A DNA stretch of 64,000 nucleotides, from NCBI RefSeq assembly GCF_019511345.1, contig NZ_JAEUAK010000006.1, positions 124,001-188,000 on the forward strand, in the 5' to 3' direction. The translations under genes were made by a program, and so were the position numbers. The stretch is from Rhizobium mesosinicum. GTDB taxonomy: Bacteria; Pseudomonadota; Alphaproteobacteria; Rhizobiales; Rhizobiaceae. Every line of letters starts with the position of its first letter. Within the stretch, counting starts at the first letter, position 1. A model generated the notes under the pieces. It saw only the letters and a program-made list of their open reading frames with translations, had not been told where the DNA came from and did not search any database. Shown here one piece after another: positions 27,812 through 36,745 of this stretch.

Positions 27812-28213
27812 ATGACAGATACGCCGGATTTGCGACGCGGCGACAGCCGCTCCGTCGACAATAGCTCTTCAACCGTCGTTGATCTCAAGGAATACAAACA
27901 AAATAAAGACCCGGTACCGGTGACATTTCACCGGCGGGAACTCGATCAGATTCTATGGATTTACGGTCGCATGGTGGGTGAGGGCGAGTGGAAAGACTAT
28001 GCCATCGACCACACCAAGGAGAAGGCGGTGTTCTCCGTCTTCAAGCGCTCAGGCGAAATGCCGCTCTTCCGCATCGAGAAGAATCCAAAGCTTGCCGCCA
28101 AACAGGGCGCTTATTCGGTCGTGAACGTCAACGGCATGATCCTGAAGCGCGGCCATGAACTCGGCCCGGTGCTGAAAGTTTTCGATAAGGCGCTGAAGCT
28201 CGTCGACAAGTAG
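27812..28213 (+). CDS. DUF2794 family protein
   Basis: A 133-residue cytosolic protein of unknown function, conserved in Rhizobiales. The start at 27812 (MTDTPDLRRG) is preceded by GGAGG at 27794-27798. After a variable polar N-terminus comes the conserved core VTFHRRELDQILWIYGRMV, GEWKDYAIDH and FRIEKNPKL. The core resembles a small alpha/beta protein with no catalytic pattern that I recognise. The promoter region carries a striking repeated motif. Confidence 0.85.
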   Translation: MTDTPDLRRGDSRSVDNSSSTVVDLKEYKQNKDPVPVTFHRRELDQILWIYGRMVGEGEWKDYAIDHTKEKAVFSVFKRSGEMPLFRIEKNPKLAAKQGAYSVVNVNGMILKRGHELGPVLKVFDKALKLVDK

Positions 28214-28219
28214 GCAAAA

Positions 28220-28777
28220 TCATCCCTTGAACAGCGTGCCTGGATAGGCGTCAGGATCGGGATGGGTTTCCGTTCCTTGGCCGAGCCCGCGCTGCATCAG
28301 CATCGTATCCAGCCAGCGGCCGTGCTTGTAGCCGGCACCTTTCATCAGACCGATCTCATCGAAACCCAGCGAACGGTGAAGAGCAATCGAAGCAGAGCTT
28401 GCACCGCCGATGACAGCGGTCATTTGGCGGAAGCCGGAGACGGTGCAGCGCGAAATCAGCTCTCCAAGGAGCAGCTTGCCGATGCCCTTGCCGCGCGCGC
28501 CCGTACCCAGATAAATCGAATCCTCGACCAGCCAGCGATAGGCCGGACGGGTACGGAATGCCGATGCGTAGGCATAGCCAAGCAGCGTTCCGTCTTCGCT
28601 TGTCGCGGCGATGTAGGGATAGCCCTGCTCGCGAATAGCGGAGTAGCGAGTCGACATTTCCGTCTCGTCCGGCGGCACAATCTCGTAGCTCGAAGTGCCG
28701 TTCAGCACAGATTCGCGATAGATTTCAGTGATGGCGGGAAGATCGGAAGGAAGGGCGTCGCGCAGGAGAGGGAGCAT
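28220..28777 (-). CDS. GNAT acetyltransferase, phosphinothricin N-acetyltransferase type
   Basis: Predicted N-acetyltransferase; this subfamily (Bar/Pat/MddA-like) acetylates phosphinothricin, methionine sulfone or related amino-acid analogues. From ATG 28777 the protein has 185 residues: the N-terminal RDALPSDLPAITEIYRESVLNGTSS, acetyl-CoA loop GTGARGKGIGKLLL, and the GGASSASIALHRSLGF helix-turn typical of the group. The extension to 28822 has no homology. It converges on the DUF2794 gene, 6 nt apart. Confidence 0.9.
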   Translation of the reverse strand: MLPLLRDALPSDLPAITEIYRESVLNGTSSYEIVPPDETEMSTRYSAIREQGYPYIAATSEDGTLLGYAYASAFRTRPAYRWLVEDSIYLGTGARGKGIGKLLLGELISRCTVSGFRQMTAVIGGASSASIALHRSLGFDEIGLMKGAGYKHGRWLDTMLMQRGLGQGTETHPDPDAYPGTLFKG

Positions 28778-28843
28778 TTCGGATCGATCGGCACGGTTGG
28801 ATGAAGGCCTACGTTGAAGCACTCCGGCGAACAGCCTGCAACA

Positions 28844-28869
28844 AAAAAGGCGGCCGAAGCCGCCTTTTT
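28844..28869. terminator. Bidirectional intrinsic terminator
   Basis: AAAAAGGCGGC (28844-28854) pairs with GCCGCCTTTTT (28859-28869) around a CGAA tetraloop. It ends the Bax-inhibitor gene on the minus strand. Confidence 0.9.
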
Positions 28870-28889
28870 CGTGTTTCAGTACAGACTGC

Positions 28890-29618
28890 TTATTTCCGGT
28901 TGCCCATGAACTGCAGCAGGAACATGAAGAGGTTGATGAAGTCGAGGTAGAGCGTCAGCGCGCCCATAATAGCCTTGCGGCCAGCGACGTCATAACCGTC
29001 TGCTTCATAATACATTTCCTTGATCCGCTGGGTATCGTAGGCGGTAAGGCCTGCGAAGATCAGTACGCCGATCACGGAGATTGCGAACTGAAGGGCGGAC
29101 GAAGCCAGGAAGATGTTGACCAGCGAAGCGATGATCAGGCCGAAGAGACCCATGATCAGGAACGAGCCCATCGCCGACAGATCACGCTTGGTCGTGTAAC
29201 CGAAGAGCGACAGCGCGCCGAAGGAGGCAGCGGTCACGAAGAAGGTCTGCGTGATGCTCGACTGTGTATAGATCAGGAAGATCGACGACAGCGAGAGGCC
29301 GACCAGTGCAGCATAGATCCAGAAGGTTGTTTGAGCCGCAGCCACGCTCATGCGGTTAATGCGGAAGCTCAGGAAGAAGACCGCCGCAAGGGGAGCGAGG
29401 ATCACGACCCAGCGCAGGGGCGACTGGTACAGGACCTGGCCGAACTGGGTGAGTTGGCCGTCCTGGACGGCGAAGGTGAATGCGAAATAGGCGGCCAAAC
29501 CAGTGATCGCCAGGCCCAGCGCCATCAGGTTGTAGACCTTGAGCATATAGGCGCGGAGGCCTTGATCAATCACTTCGCCGGTTTGTGCGCGGCTTTGGTA
29601 GTTACGAAGGTCAGCCAT
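28890..29618 (-). CDS. Bax inhibitor-1/YccA family membrane protein
   Basis: A 242-residue protein with seven hydrophobic helices and the family motif near the C-terminus (YLDFINLFMFLLQFMG). BI-1 homologs such as YbhL/YetJ act as pH-sensitive cation leak channels; the paired aspartates of the pore are plausible in the last helix region (TAYDTQRIK and YLDF). GAGGAAAC precedes the ATG. Monocistronic, with its own terminator. Confidence 0.93.
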   Translation of the reverse strand: MADLRNYQSRAQTGEVIDQGLRAYMLKVYNLMALGLAITGLAAYFAFTFAVQDGQLTQFGQVLYQSPLRWVVILAPLAAVFFLSFRINRMSVAAAQTTFWIYAALVGLSLSSIFLIYTQSSITQTFFVTAASFGALSLFGYTTKRDLSAMGSFLIMGLFGLIIASLVNIFLASSALQFAISVIGVLIFAGLTAYDTQRIKEMYYEADGYDVAGRKAIMGALTLYLDFINLFMFLLQFMGNRK

Positions 29619-29797
29619 AGTTTCCTCTTACAAGCTCCGATGGAAATACGGTGTCGGGTTCGCGACCCGGGCGCCGCTGCGGAGCTCCAGCATGCCTGCT
29701 GACAATATGAGGCTTTCGCCCTTTTCAAACAAGGCCCTTGCAATCAGCCATTCGGTTAAATCGCCGTAAGGTGAAGGGATCTGGGCCTCTCGCCCTT

Positions 29798-32341
29798 TTA
29801 CAGCTCGCGTAAAACGGGTGCTGCCTTCTGTCCGAGGATGCGCCAAGTGCCAATGAGGCCGATGCCAACGGTCAGTACGAGGGCTGTAGCGAGGGTGAGA
29901 CCGGCGACATCGGGCATGAAGCTGGAGGGCAGGTGCATAATACGGCTGACGATGAACCAGGCGGCCACGCCACCGGCAAGCAGTGCGAAGATGGCGGTTG
30001 CGGCACCGAGAATGAGATACTCGTAGCTGAAGGCACGGATCAGCATGGTTCTCGTCGCGCCAAGCGTTTTCAGCACCACTGCATCATGGGTGCGGGCCCG
30101 GTTGCCGGCAGCGAGTGCGCCAGCGAGTACGAGAACGGAGGCGATGAGGGCGACGGCAGCGGCGGCGCGGATCGCGGTCGCAAGCTCGCCGACCAGCTGG
30201 TTGACGATATCGATCGCGTCCTTGACGCGCACGCTCGTGATCGTCGGATAGGCGTTGGTCACGGATTTCAGGATCGCAGCGTCTTCGGTCTCGGTCGATG
30301 CGGGATCTGTCAGTGTCGCCAACCATGCATGCGGAGCGCCACGAAAGGTGTTCGGCGAGAAGACCATGACGAAGTTGATCGACAGCGATTCCCACTCGAC
30401 CCGCCGCAGATTGGCGATCTTGGCGGTGATGTTGCGGCCAAGAACGTTGACGGTCACGGTATCGCCGATCTTGAGGCCGAGCTCATGTGCCTCCTCCGCC
30501 GAGAAGGAGACGAGCGGTTCGCCGCTATAGTCCTTGCCCCACCACTGGCCTTCGGTAAGGACGGAATTCTCCGGCGGGCTTTCCTCGTAGGTAATGCCGC
30601 GGTCGCCATTCAGCACCCAGCGGCCCGCCGCCGGCACATTCATCTTGGTCACATCCTGGCCATTGAAGGCAATGATACGGCCGCGCAGCATCGGCACTTC
30701 CACCAGCTTGCCCATCGGAGACTGGGTATGGATCAGGTTGCGGAAGGCATCGACCTCGGCGCTCTGGATATCGACGAAGAAGAAGTTCGGAGCGCCCTCG
30801 CTCATGCGGCCCGTCAATTGCTGGCGCAGGTTGCCGTCGATCAGCGTGAGGGTCACCAGCAGCGCAAGGCCGAGACCGAGCGAGAGGACGACTGAGGGCG
30901 TCAGTGCTCCGGGGCGGTGGATATTGCCGATCGCCAACCGGAGCGCCGGCGAGTTGACGCGCGGGCTTCTACGCGCCAGCCAGGCGATCAAAGCCGCGAC
31001 GAGCCGCAGGATGACGAAGGCGAAAATGATGGCGCCGACGAAGACCACGGCGATGAAGCGATCATAGGCGGTAAAGATGGCAAGGCCTGCCAGTGCTGCC
31101 ATGAAGAGCACGGCCAGGAGTACATAGGGCCAGGAGGGTAAGCGGCGTGCCTCAAAGCCCTGTTCGCGGAAGAGCGCGGTTGCCGGCACCTCGCGTGCAT
31201 GGCCGAGCGGCAGGATGGCAAAGGCAAGCGTCGTGAGCATGCCGAAGAGGGCCGCAAGAAGCAGAGCGCCGGGATAGAGCGTCGGATCGGTGGAAACCGG
31301 CAGAAACTGGACAAGGAATTGCGCGGCCAGCATTGGTGACAATGCGCCGAACACAAGACCGATCAGGATACCGGCCGCCGCGATAATGCCGATCTGGAAG
31401 AGATAGATCCAGACGACGACGGCGGCGGGCGCTCCCAGGCATTTGAAGGTGGCGATCGTCGTACGTTTGGCATCGAGGAAGGCGCGAACCGCGTTGGCGA
31501 CGCCGACACCGCCGACGATCAATGCGGTCAGGCCGACCAGCGTGAGGAACTGCGAGAAGCGGGTGATGTTTTCCGTCAGTGACGGGGCGGCGCGATCGCT
31601 GGTCCGGACCGACCAGCCGGCTGACGGGAATTCCCTGGTGGCGCGCGCCTGAATGCCGCTCATCGTGCTGCGGTCTTCCAGCTTGATCTTGTAGACATGT
31701 TCCACAAGGCTGCCCGTCTGGATCAGGCCGGACGCCTGCAGCGCGTTTCGGCTGATGAGCATGCGAGGGGCGAAGCCGAAACCTTCCGAGAGCGCATCGG
31801 GCTCGGTCTTGACCGTGCCTGTGATACTCAGCTTGACGTTGCCGAGCAGAAGCTCGTCGCCGATCTGCAATCCCAACCGCTCCAGCAACAGCGGAGCAAC
31901 GACCGCGCCGTATGTGCCGCCTTCTCCTGACAGCAGGGAGGGGAGCGGATAATTCGGCTCCGCTTCAAAAGTGCCGTAGAGCGGATAGGCTTCGTCGACG
32001 GCCTTGACCTCGACCAATGCCTGATCCGATCCATCCGGCTTGCGGGCCATGGAGCGCAGACCGGTGGAGACGGAAACCTCGCCGAGGCCGCGGAGGAAAT
32101 TCATTTCCTGCGGCGTTGCTTCCCGGTTGTTAAGTTCGAAGCGGACGTCGCCGGCCAAGAGTTCCTGCCCCTGCGAAGCGATCGTATCGGTGATCGACTG
32201 GGAAACCGAGTTGACGGCAGCGATTGCGGCGGTGCCGAGCGCGATACAGGCGAGGAAGATGTAGAAGCCCTTCAGGCCGCCGCGCAGCTCGCGCAGGGCC
32301 AGTCGGAAGGCGAGCGAGATGCGGGGGGTGACGATCGTCAT
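29798..32341 (-). CDS. ABC transporter permease, FtsX/YbbP family
   Basis: Large 847-residue permease with an N-terminal helix, a big periplasmic domain (about 45-260), a bundle of helices around 260-510, a second periplasmic domain, and three final helices, i.e. the ten-helix YbbP arrangement. Such proteins act as lipid- or envelope-related exporters or mechanotransmitters. The ATG overlaps the stop of the partner ATPase (ATGA). The divergent arylesterase completes the ybbA-ybbP-tesA cluster known from E. coli. Confidence 0.93.
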   Translation of the reverse strand: MTIVTPRISLAFRLALRELRGGLKGFYIFLACIALGTAAIAAVNSVSQSITDTIASQGQELLAGDVRFELNNREATPQEMNFLRGLGEVSVSTGLRSMARKPDGSDQALVEVKAVDEAYPLYGTFEAEPNYPLPSLLSGEGGTYGAVVAPLLLERLGLQIGDELLLGNVKLSITGTVKTEPDALSEGFGFAPRMLISRNALQASGLIQTGSLVEHVYKIKLEDRSTMSGIQARATREFPSAGWSVRTSDRAAPSLTENITRFSQFLTLVGLTALIVGGVGVANAVRAFLDAKRTTIATFKCLGAPAAVVVWIYLFQIGIIAAAGILIGLVFGALSPMLAAQFLVQFLPVSTDPTLYPGALLLAALFGMLTTLAFAILPLGHAREVPATALFREQGFEARRLPSWPYVLLAVLFMAALAGLAIFTAYDRFIAVVFVGAIIFAFVILRLVAALIAWLARRSPRVNSPALRLAIGNIHRPGALTPSVVLSLGLGLALLVTLTLIDGNLRQQLTGRMSEGAPNFFFVDIQSAEVDAFRNLIHTQSPMGKLVEVPMLRGRIIAFNGQDVTKMNVPAAGRWVLNGDRGITYEESPPENSVLTEGQWWGKDYSGEPLVSFSAEEAHELGLKIGDTVTVNVLGRNITAKIANLRRVEWESLSINFVMVFSPNTFRGAPHAWLATLTDPASTETEDAAILKSVTNAYPTITSVRVKDAIDIVNQLVGELATAIRAAAAVALIASVLVLAGALAAGNRARTHDAVVLKTLGATRTMLIRAFSYEYLILGAATAIFALLAGGVAAWFIVSRIMHLPSSFMPDVAGLTLATALVLTVGIGLIGTWRILGQKAAPVLREL

Positions 32342-33045
32342 GCAATCGCGGCCTCGGATTGGCGGACGGCGCTATCGCCCTCGATGCGTCCGGAGCGGAC
32401 GCGGATCTGGCGCGAGCAGCGATTGGCGAGGCTGATATCGTGGGTCACGAGCAGCAGGGTCATGCCGCGCTCGGCCTGTTTGGAAAACAGGAGGTCTGCG
32501 ATCTGCCGGCCGGTATCGGTATCGAGATTGCCGGTCGGTTCGTCGGCGATCAGCAAGGCAGGTGACGGAGCAAGTGCGCGGGCGATTGCAACGCGCTGCT
32601 GCTCGCCGCCCGAAAGCTGGCCGGGATAATGGTTCAGGCGCTCGGCGAGCCCGACGGATGCCAGTTCGCGTCGGGCGATCTCGAAGGGATCTGGAATATT
32701 GGCGAGTTCGAGGGGGACGGCGACATTTTCCAGCGCCGTCATGTTGGCGATCAGGTGGAAAGATTGGAAGACGATGCCGATATTGCGGCCGCGGAAATCG
32801 GCGACCTGATCCTCGCTCAGCGCATGCAGCGGCGTGTCATTGATGTTGATCTCGCCACTATCGAGCTTTTCCAGGCCCGCAAGCACCATCAGCAGCGTAG
32901 ACTTGCCGGAGCCGGAAGGGCCGACGATGCCGACGGATTCGCCGGCACTGACCTCCAGATTGATGTCCTTCAGCACATGGACGGAGGCCGCAGCAGTGCC
33001 GAGCGTCAAATCGGCGTGTTTCAGACCGATGATGGTTTTGGCCAA
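32338..33045 (-). CDS. ABC transporter ATPase, YbbA/LolD type
   Basis: 235-residue ATPase partner of the adjacent YbbP-type permease. Walker A GPSGSGKSTLL, signature LSGGEQQRVAIARAL and Walker B LLIADEPTGNLD are intact. I place the start at TTG 33045 (AGGGCG eight nt upstream), giving the normal N-terminus LAKTIIGLKHADL; the open frame to 33672 runs antisense through the arylesterase gene and is not coding. A TTG start is unusual but supported by homology of the downstream residues. Confidence 0.93.
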   Translation of the reverse strand: MAKTIIGLKHADLTLGTAAASVHVLKDINLEVSAGESVGIVGPSGSGKSTLLMVLAGLEKLDSGEININDTPLHALSEDQVADFRGRNIGIVFQSFHLIANMTALENVAVPLELANIPDPFEIARRELASVGLAERLNHYPGQLSGGEQQRVAIARALAPSPALLIADEPTGNLDTDTGRQIADLLFSKQAERGMTLLLVTHDISLANRCSRQIRVRSGRIEGDSAVRQSEAAIA

Positions 33046-33117
33046 CAGAAATCGCCCTACATAGTTCCGTAACCGAATGGCCGCATAACGGCACCTAGCC
33101 AATCTAGGGAAAGCATT

Positions 33118-33762
33118 ATGAGATTTAAAGTTGCCGCCCTTCACTTCGCTGTCATCGTCTTCTCGCTGATTTCCTCGACAGTTGCGCAGGCACGCACCGT
33201 CAATCTGGTCGGCTTCGGCGACAGCCTGATGGCAGGCTACCAGCTGCCGCCGGGCGATGGCTTTCCCGAGAAGCTGCAGGCTGCACTGAAGGCCAAGGGG
33301 GTCGATGTTTCGATCACCAATGCCGGCGTATCCGGCGACACGACGACCGGCGGGTTGGCGCGAATCGACTGGTCCATTCCTGACGGAACCGATGGGGTGA
33401 TTCTCGAACTCGGAGCCAATGATGCGCTTCGCGGCATCCCGCCGGAACAGAGTGAAAAGAATCTCGATCGGATGATAAGCCGCTTGAGGGAGCGGGGCAT
33501 AGCAGTGCTGCTCGTCGGCATGATGGCGCCACCGAACATGGGGTCGGACTATGCCGAACGTTTCAACCCGATCTATCAGAAACTCGCGGAAAGACATGGC
33601 GTTGACCTCTATCCATTTTTCCTCGACGGCGTGGTGCTGGATGCCGGTCTGAAGCTCGATGACGGTATGCATCCAAACGCCAAGGGCGTCGATGTGATGG
33701 TAGAAAAGATGGAACCGGCAGTCACGAAATTCGTTGGGACGATTTCTTCTGTGAAGAAATAA
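33118..33762 (+). CDS. tesA: Arylesterase / multifunctional lysophospholipase, GDSL (SGNH) family
   Basis: Secreted 214-residue SGNH hydrolase related to E. coli TesA. Signal peptide residues 1-25 (ending AQA). Catalytic residues: Ser36 in GFGDSLMAGY, the oxyanion Gly of GVSGDTTTGG, Asn in LGANDAL, and Asp182/His185 in DDGMHP. Divergent from the YbbA/YbbP-type ABC genes, with about 70 bp between starts. Substrates may include acyl esters and lysophospholipids. Confidence 0.95.
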   Translation: MRFKVAALHFAVIVFSLISSTVAQARTVNLVGFGDSLMAGYQLPPGDGFPEKLQAALKAKGVDVSITNAGVSGDTTTGGLARIDWSIPDGTDGVILELGANDALRGIPPEQSEKNLDRMISRLRERGIAVLLVGMMAPPNMGSDYAERFNPIYQKLAERHGVDLYPFFLDGVVLDAGLKLDDGMHPNAKGVDVMVEKMEPAVTKFVGTISSVKK

Positions 33763-33830
33763 GGGCTTGCACAGGTTTGTAATGCGTGATTCCGTGTGAG
33801 CACCTGCAAAAGATTCGGGGAGTGCTCGTT

Positions 33831-34424
33831 ATGCCGAGACTTTTTACCGCCCTCGAAATTCCGCGCAATGCGGCGATGAGCCTGTCATTGTTGCGCGGTG
33901 GTCTTCCCGGAGCACGATGGATCGATGTGGAGAACTACCACATCACGCTTCGCTTCATTGGCGATGTCGATGGCCGGACCGCAGACGAAATCGTCGAGCG
34001 TCTCGACCGGATCGACCGGCCGGAATTCCAGCTCCGGCTTGAAGGTATCGGCTCCTTCGGCTCCAAGAAGCCGCACTCGATCTGGGCCGGCGTTTCTCCT
34101 TCACCTGAAATGAATGCCCTGCAGGGCGAGATCGAGCGGATTTGCCAGCGCATCGGCCTGCCGCCGGACCCGCGCAAGTTCACGCCGCACGTCACGCTCG
34201 CCCGGCTGAAATATTCCCGTGTCGATGACGTCGTTCACTATCTCGCAGGCCGCGGCAACTTCCAGACCTCGACCTTCACCGTGCCGCGCTTCGTGCTTCT
34301 GTCATCGCGTGAATCGGTTGGCGGCGGACCCTACCTCACGGAGGAGGTCTTCCCGCTCCACGAGCCGCTGACGGTGCCAAGCCTCTCGACCAACGTGCTG
34401 CAGCCGCTGAAGAGCCTGGCGTAA
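33831..34424 (+). CDS. thpR: RNA 2',3'-cyclic phosphodiesterase (2H family)
   Basis: Hydrolyses 2',3'-cyclic phosphates of RNA to 2'-phosphates; formerly called 2'-5' RNA ligase. 197 residues with the two HxTx motifs: His37 (YHITLRF) and His120 (PHVTLAR). Start 33831 has GGGGAG upstream. The last 94 nt overlap the convergent tyrosine-phosphatase gene, and both reading frames encode conserved residues in the overlap (FPL here). Confidence 0.93.
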   Translation: MPRLFTALEIPRNAAMSLSLLRGGLPGARWIDVENYHITLRFIGDVDGRTADEIVERLDRIDRPEFQLRLEGIGSFGSKKPHSIWAGVSPSPEMNALQGEIERICQRIGLPPDPRKFTPHVTLARLKYSRVDDVVHYLAGRGNFQTSTFTVPRFVLLSSRESVGGGPYLTEEVFPLHEPLTVPSLSTNVLQPLKSLA

Positions 34425-34831
34425 ACGAACTCGAAGTCTTCCCGGTCGCCATAATAGGGATCGGGAATATCTTCCCCGGTACCGAGCGCGAAATCGCCGA
34501 AGAGGTGGACGTTATCCGCGTGCGGTGAATGCCGGCGCAGTTCCGCAACGTTCGAGCGGTCCATGGCGAGGATCAGATCGGAATCGTCAAAATCTTCAGG
34601 CAATATCTTCCGGGCGCGCTGCCCGGTAATATCGATGCCATGCGCGCGTGCGGTGGTGATCGAGCGTCGGTCGGGCAGTTCTCCCTGATGCCAGCCGCCG
34701 AGACCGGCGGAGTCGATATGGAAAGCCTTGCCAAGGCCTGCCTCGTCAGCAACATGGCGGAATATTCCCTCGGCAAGCGGAGAGCGGCAGATATTGCCCA
34801 TGCAAACAAAGAGGATGCTGATACGTTTCAT
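34331..34831 (-). CDS. Low-molecular-weight protein tyrosine phosphatase
   Basis: 166-residue class II phosphatase. The P-loop Cys10-x5-Arg16 appears in FVCMGNICRSP, and the general acid Asp is in DIPDPYYGD. No Wzc-type kinase or capsule gene is nearby, so it may act on small phospho-compounds or on proteins. The start is ATG 34831; upstream residues to 34897 lack homology. It overlaps thpR tail-to-tail by 94 bp and is divergent from phhB with only 35 bp between starts, so promoters must overlap. Confidence 0.93.
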   Translation of the reverse strand: MKRISILFVCMGNICRSPLAEGIFRHVADEAGLGKAFHIDSAGLGGWHQGELPDRRSITTARAHGIDITGQRARKILPEDFDDSDLILAMDRSNVAELRRHSPHADNVHLFGDFALGTGEDIPDPYYGDREDFEFVYARLFSGCSTLVERLGTVSGSWSGKTSSVR

Positions 34832-34866
34832 CTGAGGATCCGACTGAAGGATGAAAGGAAGATGGC

Positions 34867-35184
34867 ATGAAAATGGAAAAGCTGGAAAGGCCGGCAATCA
34901 ACCAGTTGCTCGGCGAACTCACGGGCTGGACGCTCGACGATGCGGCAGGTTCGATTTCGAAGACATTCAAATTCGCGAATTTCGTGGAAGCTTTCGGTTT
35001 CATGACGGAATCGGCGCTTGCGGCCGAAAAATTCAACCACCATCCGGAATGGTTCAACGTCTATTCCCGCGTCGAGGTGAAGCTCAACACGCACGATGCC
35101 GGCGGGTTGACGGAGTTGGATTTCAAGCTCGCAAAGGCGATGGAGAAGGCTGCGGCGCGCGAGGCGATTGAATTGGGCGATTGA
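34867..35184 (+). CDS. phhB: 4a-hydroxytetrahydrobiopterin dehydratase
   Basis: Pterin-4-alpha-carbinolamine dehydratase, which regenerates the cofactor of phenylalanine hydroxylase. 105 residues with the active-site set KFNHHPEWFNVYSRV and the LNTHDAGGLTELD motif. No phenylalanine hydroxylase gene is in the window. In bacteria without that enzyme the family can serve in molybdopterin or other pterin metabolism. Start 34867 is preceded by GGAAG. Confidence 0.95.
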   Translation: MKMEKLERPAINQLLGELTGWTLDDAAGSISKTFKFANFVEAFGFMTESALAAEKFNHHPEWFNVYSRVEVKLNTHDAGGLTELDFKLAKAMEKAAAREAIELGD

Positions 35185-35235
35185 AACGGCTCGCGTCGTC
35201 ACCATATTTTCGGGGCGACCACAAAGGATATCGGG

Positions 35236-35628
35236 ATGAATGAGGTCAAATACGGGGAGATCCTGCTGCCGGGCGACGAGGAGACGCAGGATCGCCGTGA
35301 AAAGACGGTGCGGCAGAAATTCTGGCCGACCTTTCGTCGCGCCGTACGACAGATTCCGTTTTCTCGTGATGTGGTCGCTGGCTTCTATTGTGCGCTTGAT
35401 CCGCAGACACCGACCAAGGTGCGTGGTGTGCTGTTGGCGGCACTTGCCTATTTCGTGATGCCGGTCGACATAGTTCCCGATATCTTTGCCGTAATCGGTT
35501 TTTCGGATGACATAGCCGTCTTGTCGGCAGCCTTCGCGATGGTGCGAGGCAATATTCGGGCAAGTCATTACGAGGCGGCCGATCGCGTTCTTGCTGAGCG
35601 TACCGAAGAGGGCATGAAAACGATCTAG
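35236..35628 (+). CDS. DUF1232 (YkvA) family membrane protein
   Basis: 130 residues. The DUF1232 core, a hydrophobic helix pair containing the signature YFVMPVDIVPDIFAVIGFSDDIAVL, occupies about residues 65-110. The VDxxPD type motif is the family hallmark; function is unknown. An N-terminal basic/acidic region (1-50) is variable. GGGATG context gives the start. Followed by a 578-bp gap. Confidence 0.88.
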   Translation: MNEVKYGEILLPGDEETQDRREKTVRQKFWPTFRRAVRQIPFSRDVVAGFYCALDPQTPTKVRGVLLAALAYFVMPVDIVPDIFAVIGFSDDIAVLSAAFAMVRGNIRASHYEAADRVLAERTEEGMKTI

Positions 35629-36206
35629 CTTCTTCCGGCTCAGTAGTTAGGGAGTTTGCGGAACACAAGTCCCAAACGCGGCTTGGCCGCACCGAAAAGG
35701 CAGCTTGCCTTTGGCAGTTGACCGACAGTTTCTGCGCATTGCGGTCGCGTATCAGCCGAGAGCTCAGGCGCGGCGCGAAGCAGCCGAACAGAATAGAGAA
35801 TGCGGACTCGTCGGGCTGATCAGCACCCTTTGCAAGGATGGCGAAATGCTGTCTTTCCCCGGCATCCATATCTCCTCGCGCAGTCGTTGCGGCGAAAATT
35901 TTGGCCTGAATTTCCACACCTTAACGAGGTACAACGGATTTGAGAAAGGTCAAACTCTTGCCTGAATCTTTGTGTCTTAAATTCACCCGAACCGATGGCT
36001 CAGCCCATCCAGACAGAGCGCGGCACAGGCGCCGCTGTCAGGTTCGAAACGTTGACAGTCGGCGAAAATGAAACAGGCAGAAACAATTCGTAGCCATTGT
36101 TGACCATTTGGTAACCTGAATTAAGTCAAAATAAAGCAGATCGTGATTATGCGCCGCCCGCAATGATCGCTTCGGGCCTTGAACCGCAAGAACCGGCAGG
36201 AATTCC
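35629..36206. other. 578-bp gap: hairpins, a sigma-factor-like remnant, and promoter of the IalB gene
   Basis: Just after the DUF1232 gene come two tight hairpins: GCGGC-TTG-GCCGC (about 35678-35690) and AAAGGCA-GCT-TGCCTTT (35696-35712), the latter possibly a weak terminator. On the minus strand 35738-35869 encodes residues resembling the start of an ECF sigma factor, with no continuing domain. Further on, CTGTCA...TGACAG (about 36036-36055) is an inverted repeat, and TTGACC at about 36100 could be the -35 box for the IalB-family gene. No intact gene is supported. Confidence 0.55.
35738..35869 (-). pseudogene. Possible remnant of an ECF sigma factor (region 2 start)
   Basis: The minus-strand frame starting at ATG 35869 reads AILAKGADQPDESAF then SILFGCFAPRLSSRLIR, which strongly recalls the opening of ECF sigma region 2 (the usual pattern is ...DxxAFxxLFxxFAPRLKxxLxR). 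The expected following AEELAQE segment and the sigma-4 domain are absent; the frame continues into non-homologous sequence. Short length makes chance resemblance possible. Confidence 0.3.
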
Positions 36207-36722
36207 ATGTTCGTAAAAAGTATCGTATCCGCTTTCGCCCTCACAGTTGCTATGACCGGAGTGGCGGCAGCGCAGCAGGCGGCAGCAGCACCGACCCGCA
36301 TCCAGCAGTTCCAGGCATGGGGAGCCTATTCTTACAAGTCCGGCAATGCGACCGTCTGCTATGTGCTTTCGGTGCCGACCACAAAGCAGCCGGCCAGCGT
36401 CGACCATGGTGATAATTTCTTTATCGTCTCCCAGCGTCCGGGTCAGAACATCTCCTATGAGCCTCAGGCGATGATGGGCTACACGGTGAAGGAGAATTCG
36501 AAGATCAATGTTACGATCGACAACAAAACTTTCGTAATGTTCACCAAGGACAAGGCTGGATGGGTCGAGAATGCGGCTCAGGAGCCGGCGCTTGTCGCAG
36601 CCATGAAGACCGGTCACTCGATGACCGTCAACGCCACCTCGCGCAAGGGCACAGGCACCTCGTACAGCTATTCGCTGTCGGGCATTTCTGCTGCACTGAA
36701 GCAGATCGAAAGCTGCAAGTAA
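36207..36722 (+). CDS. Invasion-associated locus B (IalB) family secreted protein
   Basis: 171-residue exported protein of the IalB family, named from Bartonella but widespread in non-invasive rhizobia. Signal peptide to about residue 22 (GVAAA). A lipocalin-like beta domain follows, with WGAYSY, a Cys in TVCYVLSVP and a terminal Cys in IESCK that could form a disulfide. AGGAATTCC precedes the ATG. Role unknown, probably envelope integrity. A terminator follows. Confidence 0.88.
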   Translation: MFVKSIVSAFALTVAMTGVAAAQQAAAAPTRIQQFQAWGAYSYKSGNATVCYVLSVPTTKQPASVDHGDNFFIVSQRPGQNISYEPQAMMGYTVKENSKINVTIDNKTFVMFTKDKAGWVENAAQEPALVAAMKTGHSMTVNATSRKGTGTSYSYSLSGISAALKQIESCK

Positions 36723-36745
36723 GCTTGCAGTTCGGGCAATGTTTC

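Noticed and set aside
33046..33672. N-terminal extension of the YbbA-type ATPase frame
   Set aside because: Runs antisense through the arylesterase gene with no homology; the ATPase starts at TTG 33045.
35705..35965. Plus-strand 86-codon frame in the gap before the IalB gene
   Set aside because: No ribosome site, no homology, and the other strand has a better case for a remnant.
36030..36060. GGTTCGAAAC resembling a tRNA T loop
   Set aside because: Flanking bases do not form a T stem, and no anticodon or acceptor arms can be folded around it.
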